A DNA stretch of 64,000 nucleotides from Oxyruncus cristatus (Eukaryota; Chordata; Aves; Passeriformes; Cotingidae). Where the stretch lies: assembly GCA_013399855.1 (NCBI GenBank), contig VXAY01000767.1, positions 2,591,763 through 2,655,762 on the forward strand, in the 5' to 3' direction. The notes under the pieces were generated by a model. That model saw nothing but the letters and a program-made list of their open reading frames with translations. It searched no databases and was not told the origin of the DNA. Every line of letters begins with the position of its first letter. The first letter of the stretch is position 1. Position numbers and translations under genes: made by a program. Below are positions 51,822-64,000 of this stretch, piece after piece.

Positions 51822-54800
51822 AAAAATAAACCAAGATTCTTTACCAGAAAGAACAAATACTTCTACCTTACATTTCACTGGGAGCATTTTCTTTTTTTTC
51901 CTTATGGATCTGATATGCAATTAATCTGTATTGAAAATCCCCCTGTAGTGGAGTACAAACCTCTTTTGCCAACAGACACATAGAAGCAAAAAGACATGAA
52001 GCTACTTAAGAGCAGTCTAAACCTAAAACGTGTGAACTGTGCCTGCCACCTTGCTACAGTGAAGCCACGTTGTTAGACATTATGTGAATAGAGGTAGGTA
52101 GATATTCTATGATATATTTTTTGGCTCTCTTTGCACTTTCATAATTCATAGGCATACATTAATATGCACATAAACCAGCCTTTCGTAATACTTCAGAATC
52201 CTGTCTTTGTACTGAAATATATATGTGAATATAGATTGCAATAATCCCTGTGGCTATTGCTAAAGAGAGGAAGTTGCAAGTGAGGAAAGTAAATGTCTTC
52301 TATCTGAGGATGAATGTGGCAGCTGATGTTGGAGTAAGTTATGTTAATACATGCCTAGAATTTAATTTGCTGCCCACCATCATTTTGTTAGGAGTCCTTA
52401 AGCACAAGCTTTGCCATGCACAAGAAAATCATATCTCAAATACTTCTTGTGGTTTTGCACATGGGCCTGATCACCCTACTATACTACCTGACATTCAAAC
52501 TTCTTTTGTTTCTATTGAGAAAAACCTCCCACTAATTTCAGCAGAGCTTCATACTTCTGTGGTGCAAGTTGTTCTCCATGGCTGGTTCCATTTATTACAT
52601 AAATGCTGTTACAGTTAAAATTACTCGAATTACTTTTATTTAAACCTTATTGACCATTTAAATGGTTTTCAGCAGCTTTTTGATCTCATATTCCTTATGA
52701 TCACCAAGGTATTGAAGTAAGATCTCTTCCATTTACTTGGATTTGCTCAATGTAGCCCAAGCCCAATGCCTTTGCTATTAAACTTGTTTCGTGAGATGGC
52801 AGGCACTGAGAAGGGGAGTTATGTAGTGAGAAAGTCAAACCCAATTGTCTTGCTTTGCTTTTCAGTGAGAAGTTCTGTTTGCTTTTATTGGAAGAGGGCA
52901 CTTTATTCTCGTAGAAATCTGATCTGATTGATTCGCTAATGGTGGCTCTCATACAGCAGAAATCACAAGCAAAATAAATACCAAGAGAACATGTGGCAGT
53001 CAAATATGTTTTCACTCAGCATGTTCATTGGTAATATCCTAATTTGTTTCTTAAAAGGTTTATTTTACTTTTTCTTTTAATTTTTTTTCCAAGGACTTAT
53101 AATTCATCCCTTCAAGTTGGATGCTGGTGATCAGCATCTCTGTGCCTTTAGTTCTTATGAAAAAATAAACAAGCTGAAAAAAGCATAAAAATACACCCCT
53201 GGGAGAACTTTAATCTTAAACTCATCATTTCATATTATGTTGTTTAGTAATAGACCACTGGAGGCATAAAACAAAATTCTGCTTCTTTATTAACTTGTTT
53301 TTACTACTGAACATGTTTGTTACTTTATTGTATGGTTTTCATGTGTATTGGGCTAATGACAATTTTCTTAAGTTACCCCAAAATTTCATTTACTGTCTTC
53401 TGAGTATCTGCACATCTGTAGCATTTGACAAGTATATTTTTTTCTACAAGCTCTGTTAGGATCTAAGGAGAGGTTTACACTTTTTGCTGTCTATAGATAC
53501 ACCTTCCTCACAACATTCCCTGTCTTTTTGCTTTATGAAACTATATTAGCATCTCTCCAGCCATCAGTGTTTCATGATCACCATCTTGTGTGTTCCACAC
53601 CCTTCTCCAAGACACACATGTATATGTGTGTCATTCTTTCATAAAGAGTAAGAGGAGAAGAGGAAATTTTATGGAAATTACATATGAAAATATGTCAACC
53701 ATAGTAATACTGAGACTTTATCCTATTTATTAGCTATTACTTCTTCTGGAAGAAGGGAAGTTTGTGCCTAGCTTTCCATTTTTACTGCTCTAGTTAACTC
53801 TAAAAGTGGCAGGGAAAGAAACAGGTTGCAAAATTTCAACAGATAGATCCGTACTTGGAAGTGAAAACTGGTAACTAAGACAAACCCTATCTCCAAAATG
53901 GATCAGTGTGTTGCTTGGTCTCTGAAGTACCTCGAATTAGCATCTTTCATGCTATAATTGGCATTAATAATGTGTTAGGATAGAATTGAAATGCCTCATT
54001 GAGCTGCATGCTCTCTAAATTTTTAGTGGGTGTCCCATACCATTTACTGTTGGAGGCTGGTAATGGCTCCATACTGTTTCTGGGTTAGTTTAAAGGAGTT
54101 GCAGTCCTAATACAAGGTCACTGCAAGAGTCTTGTACCTATTTCTCTTCCGTTAGTATTTCATGAGCAGAGAAGGGCAAGAAATGAAATGTGTTTCCCAG
54201 CTTATCAGAGCTGTGAGGGGAGTTGCTATTAATTACTGGAACAGAGTGATAATATTAATATCTTTGCCTGGCTGCTCCTGCAACGCACAGTATCATATTA
54301 AATGGAGTAAGAAAGCATTTGCTGTCTTTACGGAACACAGGCGTGAATTAGTTCCACTTTCTCTGGGCTTTGTCCATCTGTTGTATACTTGGAATTTAAT
54401 ATAAAAAGTAAAGGACTTTCTAATGAAATAAAAATATACCTGAAGAGGGAATAAAAAAAGCCAAAATTAGGTGCTCAAGTTCCAACTATGACATGCAAAT
54501 AAAGGTGCTTCTGAAGGGTGATTCAAAAAGTCTTCATGCTGAGTAAGAAACCAGCTAGAGCTGAGGGACAGACAGTATCACTTCATAGAGCTCATGTATG
54601 TAAACAAGTGCTACAGGTAAACTACTCAGAATTTGTCTTTAACTGTTTGGAAGAAAAAATAATGGTGGAGAGGGTCCTCTCTTCTGACCGCTTAATGAAA
54701 GTAGGTCTTGAGTCAGAACTGGAAGACTAGTCCCTACACATGGCTTAGACTGAGGAATTTTAGCTGCTTTGCTGTCTTTCAGGACAGTGTCCCCTTACTG

Positions 54801-57800
54801 ACACATGGATGGCCTCCTCGTGGAAATAATCTCCTCTTTCCCCCTAAAACTGGTGTCCTGGAATCAGTTCATTTTGCATGTGTCCATGTAACTATGCACT
54901 GGGTAAAAATTGCCCTGTGTCTCCTGGCTAAGTGTCCCAACAATTAATTTCAAGACCCTCCATGCCCTCTTCACACTGACCATGGCCTGTAGTTGAATAT
55001 GTGTTCCAACTACAGAGCTGCAACACAGAAGGTCATCATCACCTTTCTCTCCCCACCTCATGTAGTTGTCACTATGATTTAAGACAGTTTCAGTCCTTGG
55101 CACAAGTGACAGCTCTACTCCACGTGCACTTGCCACATCTGGTGCTCTTTAATGACGCTGGTGCTGCTCTTGTCCCTTCTAAAATCAGACTCAACTCTGT
55201 CTCAGATGCACAAATGCATTTATGAATCCAACTCACAGTGATTTTAGTGATGAAGTCCTAAATTGTCCTTGGCATGGCTGGGCTTTTTCCTGTATGAGTT
55301 GAATTTGACCAAAAGATTAAAAAAATTGCTAAAAGCGTTTAATGTTTCTGCCTTCTTTATATTGTGCACCATTCTCACTTGATGGCTGATAGGAAGGAAT
55401 ATAATTTGTTAGGTACATATTATTAAGATAGTTTATGCATTCACTTATAGGCATGTACGAAGGGAGACTAGTCTCATAATGGATTTAAACTACAAAAGCA
55501 AATAGTATTAAATAATTAGGAGATGAGCCAGCTGTAAGCTTTACCAAAATTAGGGATTTTAGAAAGTTAAACCAATGTATGGGCAAAAGAACCAGAAACT
55601 TTATTTTGAAACCTACCCATTAGGCAGCTCAGACAATGAAAAATTATCGTTCAGCCAGGGAGAGTTTAAATAGCAAAGAAAACTGAGTTAAGATTTACCA
55701 GGCAATTGATGGTCATGGCCTGATGCCACATGGTCCTGACAGAATGCACAATTAACCTTTTTGTTTTATTATGTCTGCTTCAAATACCTGCAAGGTTATA
55801 ATATTACCCTGGGAAAATGAATTTGAGTGACCTACGGCTAAGTAATGACATGAACAGTAACAAGAGATGATAGGTGCAGTGAAGAGATAAGTATTCTTGC
55901 TTAACCACTGGACCTTATTAACTATATATGTTACAGTATACTTGGTGCAAGTACTTGGTTGACATCTATTTATTTTCTAAAAATTTGTTAGCTGGGAGGT
56001 GCTTCACAAAAACTACCTGGGTACACTTAGCCATTGAATAAAATTAAAGCTGTTGTGTTTCTACTCTCTGTGTGCTTTCTGAAAGTATTACAGAATTTTC
56101 ATGTGGAGCGGTGATGCAGATGTGTGAACTGTTTGTGAACTTATGGTCTGTTACTACTGTAACTCCCCATGTCACTGGGGAAGATGCAATGTTTGAATTT
56201 CTACCGATATGCAGTGGAAAAATTGCTGTAACTACTTTCCCTGTCTAAAATACATTTTTTTTTTTATTCTTGCAAGTTGAAAGACATAAATTCACATTGC
56301 TTTTTCCTTCTTGTAAATAGAAATTAGTGCTGTTGTAAGATACTTGCCTTGGTAGTAAAGTTACATCACTCAAAGCATCAACCTAAATCTGGTTGTGTCC
56401 CACTAGCTCAGTCAGGCCCCTCCCAGTTTCTTCACCAGCTGTTGGTATCATGCAGGGCAGCCACTCTTACAGAAACTAAATGACCTCCCCAGTACATCGC
56501 AGGGGAATGGCAAAAATAGAACTTCAGGACCAGCTCCCAGCCAATGACTCTATTAATAAGAAGTGAAAATTGAGGATAGAAAAATGAGCTGAGAACTTCC
56601 AGACAAGAACTGGCCAGATTGAGAACCAGGAACTGGGTCATACATCACATAGATGTTGATGATTTGGAGAAGCTTATGACCAATTAATAAGAGTGTTCTG
56701 TGATTGCTTCGTCTTGATGAAACGTGAATATTAATGTGAAAATAAAATAACTGTGCTTTTATTTTTTTAATTACATTTCCTTATAATTGAATAAATGAAT
56801 ATCTGAATAATTTTTTGGGGAAGTATCTGTTGTGGCTAATTTAGGAAAGCACAATACGTGGGCTGTGTGGTTGGTGATACTTCCGAGAAAGGGATCCCAT
56901 GGAAAAGTTGATTTTCCTAACGGTATCTTTTAAATAAGGATTTCAAACGAGGTTTTCAGATATTGCTGATTTCCTTTTCAATTGTTTACTTGGACTGGAA
57001 AGAGCTGTGTACTGACCTACCGCTGAACCCCAGGATTTAGCTGTGTCTGACTTCACAGACGTGCTTTTGTGCAATGGGCTCCTGTTCGTGCCTCAGGTCT
57101 TATTACATTTGTTGTCATCAAACCAGCAGATTTAATATGCTAATGATTTTGATGTTACAAAAATATCCCAGGTAGTGGAAAAAGAAGTGTATTTTGCCTC
57201 TTCGGATGCCAAGATTAAAGGAGAAAATCTATTTAATTGCTAAAAAATTTCCCTTAATCACAGTAACGTGTCACAAACACTAGCTGTTTGTTCTGCAGTG
57301 GTTTATTCCTGTGTTACAAGAATTACTAAAAGAGAGAAGCAGAGTGTTTAACATGAGGAGAGGGAGGCATGGAGGAGGAAAAGATGAAAGATGCAAAAAA
57401 CATGCATGAAGAATTCTGTTCTGAACAACATTTGATTGTACTCTTGCTTAGGGCAAAATAGAAAGACATTGCTGTTTAATGTGTTGCAGACAGGCAGTAT
57501 ACTAAAGTCAACCTATTGCTGCTGATGTTGAGGTCAAAACATCTTTTTCTTCTTTATTCCAATACTCTGCTTCTTGTAGGAATCCAAACAACTTAGTCTA
57601 TTTTTTTATTATTTTTTTTTTTGCGGAAAACAGTGGGGATAGCATCCTCCCAATACAGTGGGCTATCCTAAATGACAAGTAGGAGGCAGGAAGGGAAACA
57701 AAAATTTCCAGCAGTGTCTTTCTCTTGCTTGGAAGATCAGATCTTCCTGACACAACTGCGGAACAATTTTATTCACTGTTAGGTGCTGTTTTGAATTGAC

Positions 57801-59422
57801 TGTAATAACTGATTATTCTGAACCATTAGAGTGGATGGGTAGCCTTTGTTATGGCTAATCGTAAATGTTGACTTACCGGTCCCGTTTGAAAACAAACTGC
57901 TGAGCCATCCTAATGAGGTATTCCTGGAGTGTGCACACATTCCAAATAATTGAATTAAATAGAATATGAGTCCCATGTAATTACAGCCGAATTGGTTTGA
58001 TTGTATTCCCCACAAGGAAGGTAGATACAAAAGGTTTCAATAATTTTAAAGCTTCTTGTAGTTTGTAGGTGTTATGTCTCTGTTAATTGTCACTTTTGAA
58101 AAATTAATGACATTGGAAGTGTTTTTGGAGTGCTTATGCCATTTTTAATCGTAGTTTTCAGCAATATCCACTTAATTCCAGATCCCATTTATTCTTTTCT
58201 GAGGATGGTTGTATCCAGTGATCTTGGGGAAGGTTGGATAGCAGCCTGTGGCTGCAGGCTGGGGGTGGATCAAAAGTGGGTCAGTTTTTCCCTCTTGCTT
58301 TCAACCTCTGAAGACATTTTTAGTAATTTTTTTTCTTATCATTCAATAAATCAATATTTGCTTGTAAGAGTGAAGGCTGAACAGAGAAGAAAAGGTATCA
58401 GCTTCCTAGAGCATTTTTGTGTCAGTGATCACTTCTGCAGTGCTCCTTGTGGGTAATATCTGTGTATTTCTGTTTATAATGGAATGTATGGAACAAAAGA
58501 AGGTTCTCTGTTTAAAAAGCTGTAAATTACTGTTAAGCCTGTGTGACTTGTTGACTAAATTGGGGTGAATCTGTAAACTTTGAAAATCTGTACTCCACTG
58601 TGCGTTGGACTGGACTCATAATAATACAGTGATCAACAAAGTGATATCTAAATAAATCTTTAGGATAATGCAGAATAGGCTGTCAGAGCATCTCCTGGAG
58701 AATATGTTGTTGAAGTTTATTAATAGATTTTTATTACGTGTTCCTAAGTAACATATGCATGCATTATCTAGTTCTAAAGTTAAAAAACCATGGCATTAAG
58801 ATCCCAAAACTTGCTTTTTATAGTGGTGAATATACTCGGTTAGTTAGTAATTCAGATAAAAAGAGAGTGCAGTCATAAGTTCTTGTAAAAGTAATGCTAA
58901 TTCTCTGAGATACCATTTTCTTAACTGTAGAAATAAAAGCAGTCAAAATATTTAAGGAAAACTGTCCAACAGAATATTTATAATTGTAATAATGGGAATT
59001 CCTTCTCCTTTGCTATTTTTTCCTTTAATTGAATGTTGAGTTCATCTGAAAGTTTGGGCTAGATCAGGATTTGAGTAAATTAAATCTGCCTATCATGTCT
59101 GTGGCACTATCAATACTAGACATAGTAATCCAGCACAGGGATTGAGCTTCTACAGAGGTTTAAATGTAGAGCACCAAAGTTGAGGATCTGATCTTTGCTA
59201 AGACTTGTGTTCTTGGAGATGGCCTGAATTAGGCAACTATTTTAAAAGCATACATGAGTGGCTTTCTCTGCCTGTTGTCCCTATGACATCATGAAATAGA
59301 GAGACCTAAATGCGGACACCAAAAACAGTTTAAAAAAGAAAAATTAAATATATTTGGTGGAATTAAATCCACTTTTAATGTGCATGTCTTTTTCTGAATA
59401 TGTTTTCCTGTCAGTATTGATA

Positions 59423-59440
59423 CATACCATGTATGGTATG
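59423..59440. repeat. 18-base near-perfect palindrome
   Basis: The sequence cataccat-gt-atggtatg has two exact 8-base complementary arms around a 2-base centre. It could be a dyad-symmetric binding site or a chance palindrome in AT-rich DNA. Confidence 0.88.
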
Positions 59441-62400
59441 ATTATTATAGAATGCCAGAGGAAGGCATGTCACCTCATGGTGTTGAGCACAGAAAACTCC
59501 TGAGGAAAAACAGAAGCAACAAAAATGGACACCACTAGGTTAAAGTGAATTCTTACTTATTTCTATTACTAGATCCTCTAAAATGCCTGTATACAAATGA
59601 GATTGAAAGTCATATTGAAAGCCCTTGTCTCAGAAGATGAGTTCATGATTGGTACAGGATGGTACAGTTTCAGTAGTAGCCAAAAAGAAGCATTAGGTTT
59701 TGGTGGTGCAATGTTTTGAGAAGTCCACGCAAGAGTGATTTGCAGTATTTTTAGTTTATTTTTTTAATAGGCAGTTTATATTCCCTGGCCATTGCTGTTC
59801 TGGTTGTGATTCACAACGCTGTCCAAATGTCAAATTTATCTTGCAGAAGTGAAGCACTACTGACCTTGTGTTTATAGTTCATAAAACTTTAGCTATCATT
59901 CGTTTATATATGTGGCATTTTATCTCAATTTTATGCAATGTGTGGGCAGAAATATATAAATTTTATGGGAGATGACATTCATTAGTATATATAGTTGCGA
60001 GTTTTAATAAAGCGTGAGTGTTGTAATTCAGTATAATCTGTGCAGTCTGCATGGCTTGAAAACCTCAAGCAAAATTTTTCATCCCAAAGTAAACATGGGT
60101 GAAAAAATAGACACCGATAAATTTTATCCCATGGTATTTTAAAAATAATTAACAGTTGGAACCGGCTGTTCTTTAGTAAAGTTTAAGTTCAGCTTTCGTA
60201 ACTTGAATAGGTTTTTAAAAATACTTTTCTTCAAAGTCAGACTTTCCCATTTACAGTACTTTCAAATTTTTATATTTCTAGATATTAATATAATGTGGAT
60301 AATAATTTTTTTTAAAGCAGGTTTTATATATGGATTCCCATGTCTATGTATGTTTGGACTCTGAGGGTCACCTGTTCGTTTCTACTACCAAAAGAAATAT
60401 CTTTTTGATTGCTGAAAAGTGGGGGGTTTTAATATATATTTAAAATACAAGTGTTTTTAACCCAGTGCAATATTATATCATAAAATATTCATTATCTTAG
60501 ATCTATACTGAGTATACATTTTCAAGGCCCAGTCAGAAGGAGATGATACTTTTTTCCCCAAAAAATGATTATATTTCATGATTCTGCACTAACTGGCATG
60601 GAGAACTTTGATGATACTTTCTTCCTGAAAGTATTCATTATTTCATTACTTCTAAAGGTACTCGCTCACACACACTGATTTATGTTAGATGAGCTCCTTC
60701 AGTTTTCTTTTCACTTCTGAAGTTCCTCCAAAATCCTGTTTAGGTGTGATTAATGTGAGTAAGTTTGCATCACTTCTCTAAATTATCTCTTTCCCTTAAG
60801 GAACTAAGTGCTTGGCGTTCTGCTGGAATTTATATGGAAATCCCATCTGTGTAGGGTGCTGGTATCTCAGCAAATTTCCAGTCAGGATGTCAGGATTTCC
60901 CCTTGTTCTTCCTGAGATACCTATTGGAAATGGATGTGTAGGCTCCAGTTCTGACTCTTTGAACAGAAGAACCTTTCAGATTGCCTATTTGTATGTGGTA
61001 ATCCTGTAAAATTTTAACTGAAATCAACCTTTTTTTTAATTTTTTCCTAGAAGATACCATCAATACCATCTATCACTTATATCCTCTTGAGGTCAGGTTT
61101 TTGATATTTTTTTTTAAGCTCTCAAATGGGTTGTTTCATACTTGCTGAGTAGATTGGGGCATCTTATTCTCCACTGACCGTGACCCATGACCCTGCCGTA
61201 TGGTTTTGACCTGCTGTCAATAAAGCTGTCCTTGCAATATCTCTGTTTGCTGAGGAACCTGAACTCAGGATATCAAGTTAGGCAGCACCAGTATCTCAGT
61301 GTTGTCTGACTTAGTGAGAAGGGACAGGCACCTTTACAAGGTATTTTGGTTGATGTCAGCTGCCTGTCCTGGTTTTATACTGCTCTCCTTCATGGAATCT
61401 GAGCGGTTTCTAAACTCAAAAGAAACTCTCAGGAATAATATTCAGGAATAGATGTTTAACCCTGAGTATGACACATATCATAGGTCTGTGAAATTTTAAA
61501 TCCGTGGTGCAGCTCATACCCATCCGTAGCTTTTCCTCCCTTTGTGTAATGACTGACTTGGTGCTCTGACTGAGGTCAGCTTGATAAATAATCAGTCATA
61601 CAGGCATCTGACTTTATTATGGTTGTCACACTAACTTGAAAATTTAATTGGTAAAAAAAATTCTCCAAACATTTGAAGAAACCAGATTTTTTTGTTAATT
61701 AACTTCCCAGTAATTCTTATTGCACATTTCTCTCTTACTGTGATTGTTTCTGTAACTGTAGTAAGACAGTAAAAATAATGAACTCTTATTTGTTTATTAT
61801 TTCTGTGTCTGTTCTGTAAGTGCTGTTCATATGCCTAGGGAAAGTCAAAAAAAAAAGAAAAATGCTTAGACTATGTATGTATTACTCCTTAAATATTGGG
61901 ATTACAGAGAAAAGTTTAAACCAAACCACGGAGTTTGTGTTGTGTCTGTATAAAAGACTAAAATGTAAAAGAATACCTTTACATTATTAAAGAAAAGAGG
62001 AGGTAGAGTATAGTTTGGTAACAGAGGACTAAGCTGGGCTGCTGGGTTTTGTTCTTGACTAAATTATTAACCCAGTCAGATATCCTTTTCACTGACATCT
62101 GAAAGGAAGTTTGAACCCTTCTGACTGACTGACTCTGGGCAAGTTACCCACTTTTCCTGTGCCTTTGATTTTAACAAAAATGAGAAAGCTTTTAGGATGA
62201 AACGCAGAGGGTAGGCAGTGCCAAATGATTTTGGATGTCTTGTTTCTTGGTTGCCCAACAGTAACACTTGCTAAAATGTCCTTCATTTCCCAAGGTGGAA
62301 ATTTAATGTTGTGAAACCTGTTTCTGTTTAAAGCACACTCGGAAGAACCTGCATATACAGTGCACTGGAGAGTTCTGAAAACCTTTTTTGATGTGTGGAT

Positions 62401-64000
62401 GTTGTAAGACACTGTTCAAGTGCAGATTGTTATCACTGGCAATGGGGTCTAGAACAACCCAAAACTATGTTTGACTTTTTATCTCTGTGATTATAATAAT
62501 GAATTAAGTTATAAGAGTAAAGGAATGTTGGATGTCTTTATATCATCAGGTATTCTACAGAATACAGGAAAATGTGATTTTTATGTTCACAGTGAAAACT
62601 GTTTATTACAAGGCATGTTTGTACATTCTTCTTTTAGATTACTGTTAATACACAATCTTTTAGTTATATTGCCATTTTTCAGCCCTTAATGCTTGCTGAC
62701 AGTTGAGTTCCTGCAGTTTGTATGTGTTTTGATATTGTTTATAAGCATGTGCTTAAAACAACTTTCTTGGCAACAGCAGCCTCTGATAAATAATAAATAC
62801 TCAATAGTAAAATGAGTTGATTGCTTACATTTTAAGTTGACAATAGCTTTTTTCTCTCTCTTTAATTTTTCATCAGTGGTAGACTGAAAGATTTGCTCTC
62901 AAATGAATTCAAAGTCCAGAAGCTTTTTACTTGTTCAAAGAGGTGGGGATATAATCTATAAAATCAAGATGTATTTGCTCAAATTTTAAAATATTTGCTT
63001 TTAAAAAACAGTGTTAGGACTCAGTGTAAGTGATCACCCCACCATGTAAGGTTTTGTCTCTTTTTCTCCCATGAGATTATTTTTCATTTAGAGATGCATC
63101 AGCGTAAATATCAAAACAAAAAAGCTGTGTGAAGAAGACTGTGGCCTTTATGGTAAAATGAGTTACCATATTCCTTCAGCAATTCCAAATATTGTTGGAT
63201 TTGTAATTTTTACATTTCCAAACAGCAAGTTTATTTTTTTAGTAGGTTAATTTATGGCATTTGGAGGCCAAGTGATTTCTCAGAACGTGCAATGGGCTCT
63301 GTGGCATCAACAGTGAGTGAGAGTTTGAGATGATGAAGATTAAGGAAATCTATTGCACTTTCTTGTAGTATTCTGAAATTGCTTTGAAGTGAAACATTAG
63401 CAATGAGCTAAACAAAGGTATAAAAATACTGTGCTGGGACTGCTCTAATAAAAAGGCTGTCAGCATCTTCATTTTATAAGAATCTTGAATGTTTAGAAGA
63501 CACTAATAAAACAGGCAAATATGGATAATTTACAAATTGCTATTATAGCAGTTATTTTAAAAGTAGTGTGAACATAGGTGATCTAAAGTAATTCGGTTTT
63601 ATTTTAGTTTCATTTTACGCTCAGTGCCAGCGTTAGACGTTCTGCAAGATGACATTGCTTCCCTTTGTGTCAGGCAGGGTTTGACCTGTGTGGGTCACGT
63701 CTGTAATAAACATGATCTTTTTTGCTTATAGCTACAGAACATTAAAACCTGAGTGAGTTATTATAATTGTGTCATGAAAGAGAGCTTAACTTAACAGAGC
63801 AAGCAGGAGCCTTAGATGTACCCGCAGGTTATATTGCCTTTGTATAACTGGCTGGAAGTTTGGCATTTCCACCTGCTCAACTGTGGATATAAAAGGACCC
63901 GACATAACTTCTTCTCACATTATTGGAACCCCCTGTCATGCACAACATTTCCTGCCCCGTGTATTGGTTTTGCTCGTGATGAAGGTAAACTGCCCTTCCT

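Larger units (their letters stand above)
30271..64000 (+). other. NCKAP5: NCKAP5 intron downstream of the 134-base exon (5' 33.7 kb)
   Basis: The intron starts with gtatgt and continues past the window end. The next coding exon should begin with one base completing a split Arg or Ser codon and then encode a stretch starting MEETVR in the human protein as I recall it. I searched for such a start and found none with an acceptor, so it most likely lies beyond 64000. Contents that can be named are listed separately: a bird-type repeat fragment, two CR1 tails, a compound microsatellite, homopolymer tracts and small palindromes. The remaining long stretches (30.4-35.0, 35.7-39.6, 39.8-47.2, 52-64 kb) are AT-rich intron where I see no supported gene. 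Confidence 0.8.

Noticed and set aside
52250..52618. 122-codon open frame on the + strand
   Set aside because: No recognisable domain, no splice sites at its ends, codon use like the AT-rich intron around it; the length is within what chance allows in 64 kb.
57360..57385. gaggcatggaggaggaaaag as the start of the next NCKAP5 exon
   Set aside because: No acceptor precedes the ATG and the codons do not give the expected MEETVR-like sequence.
1..64000. CRISPR arrays, tRNA or rRNA genes, bacterial operons, intact retrotransposons
   Set aside because: No regularly spaced direct repeats, no tRNA-like cloverleaf noticed, no long reverse transcriptase, integrase or transposase frame; the window is eukaryotic intron.

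Overview
This window looks like a piece of one very large vertebrate gene, most likely from a bird, and it is almost entirely intron. The bird assignment rests on two remnants of the CR1 LINE 3' tail (about 39.7 kb on the + strand and 51.8 kb on the - strand) and on two fragments of a long GC-rich interspersed repeat that I associate with bird genomes (about 24.7-25.0 kb and 35.07-35.64 kb). The background is AT-rich and contains no long open reading frames, operons or prokaryote-type signals.

Only two stretches read as protein-coding exons, both on the + strand. The first is a 64-base exon at 6430-6493. The second is a 134-base exon at 30137-30270. Spliced together (phase 2 in, phase 0 between, phase 2 out) they encode one continuous, highly charged coiled coil of about 66 residues. 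I recognise it as the N-terminal coiled coil of NCKAP5 (NCK-associated protein 5), a large cytoskeleton-associated protein known in mammals for enormous introns. I could not find the flanking exons in the window.

Layout: 1-6429 is the 3' part of one intron. 6494-30136 is a complete 23.6-kb intron. It carries a compact CpG-rich block (about 13.03-13.29 kb, a possible alternative promoter), TTTG and AG microsatellites, a perfect 10-bp hairpin at 24.06 kb and a repeat fragment at 24.7-25.0 kb. 30271-64000 is the 5' 33.7 kb or more of the next intron. It holds the second repeat fragment, the two CR1 tails, a compound tetranucleotide microsatellite at 49.94-50.02 kb, long A, T and G tracts, and small palindromes.

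I looked for a new multi-gene system, CRISPR array, RNA gene or intact mobile element and saw none. The remaining small open frames have no splice context, codon structure or family resemblance that I can support. The best leads are the CpG-rich block with a donor-like site, the in-frame skippable exon pair, and a minus-strand GC-rich open frame at the left edge.
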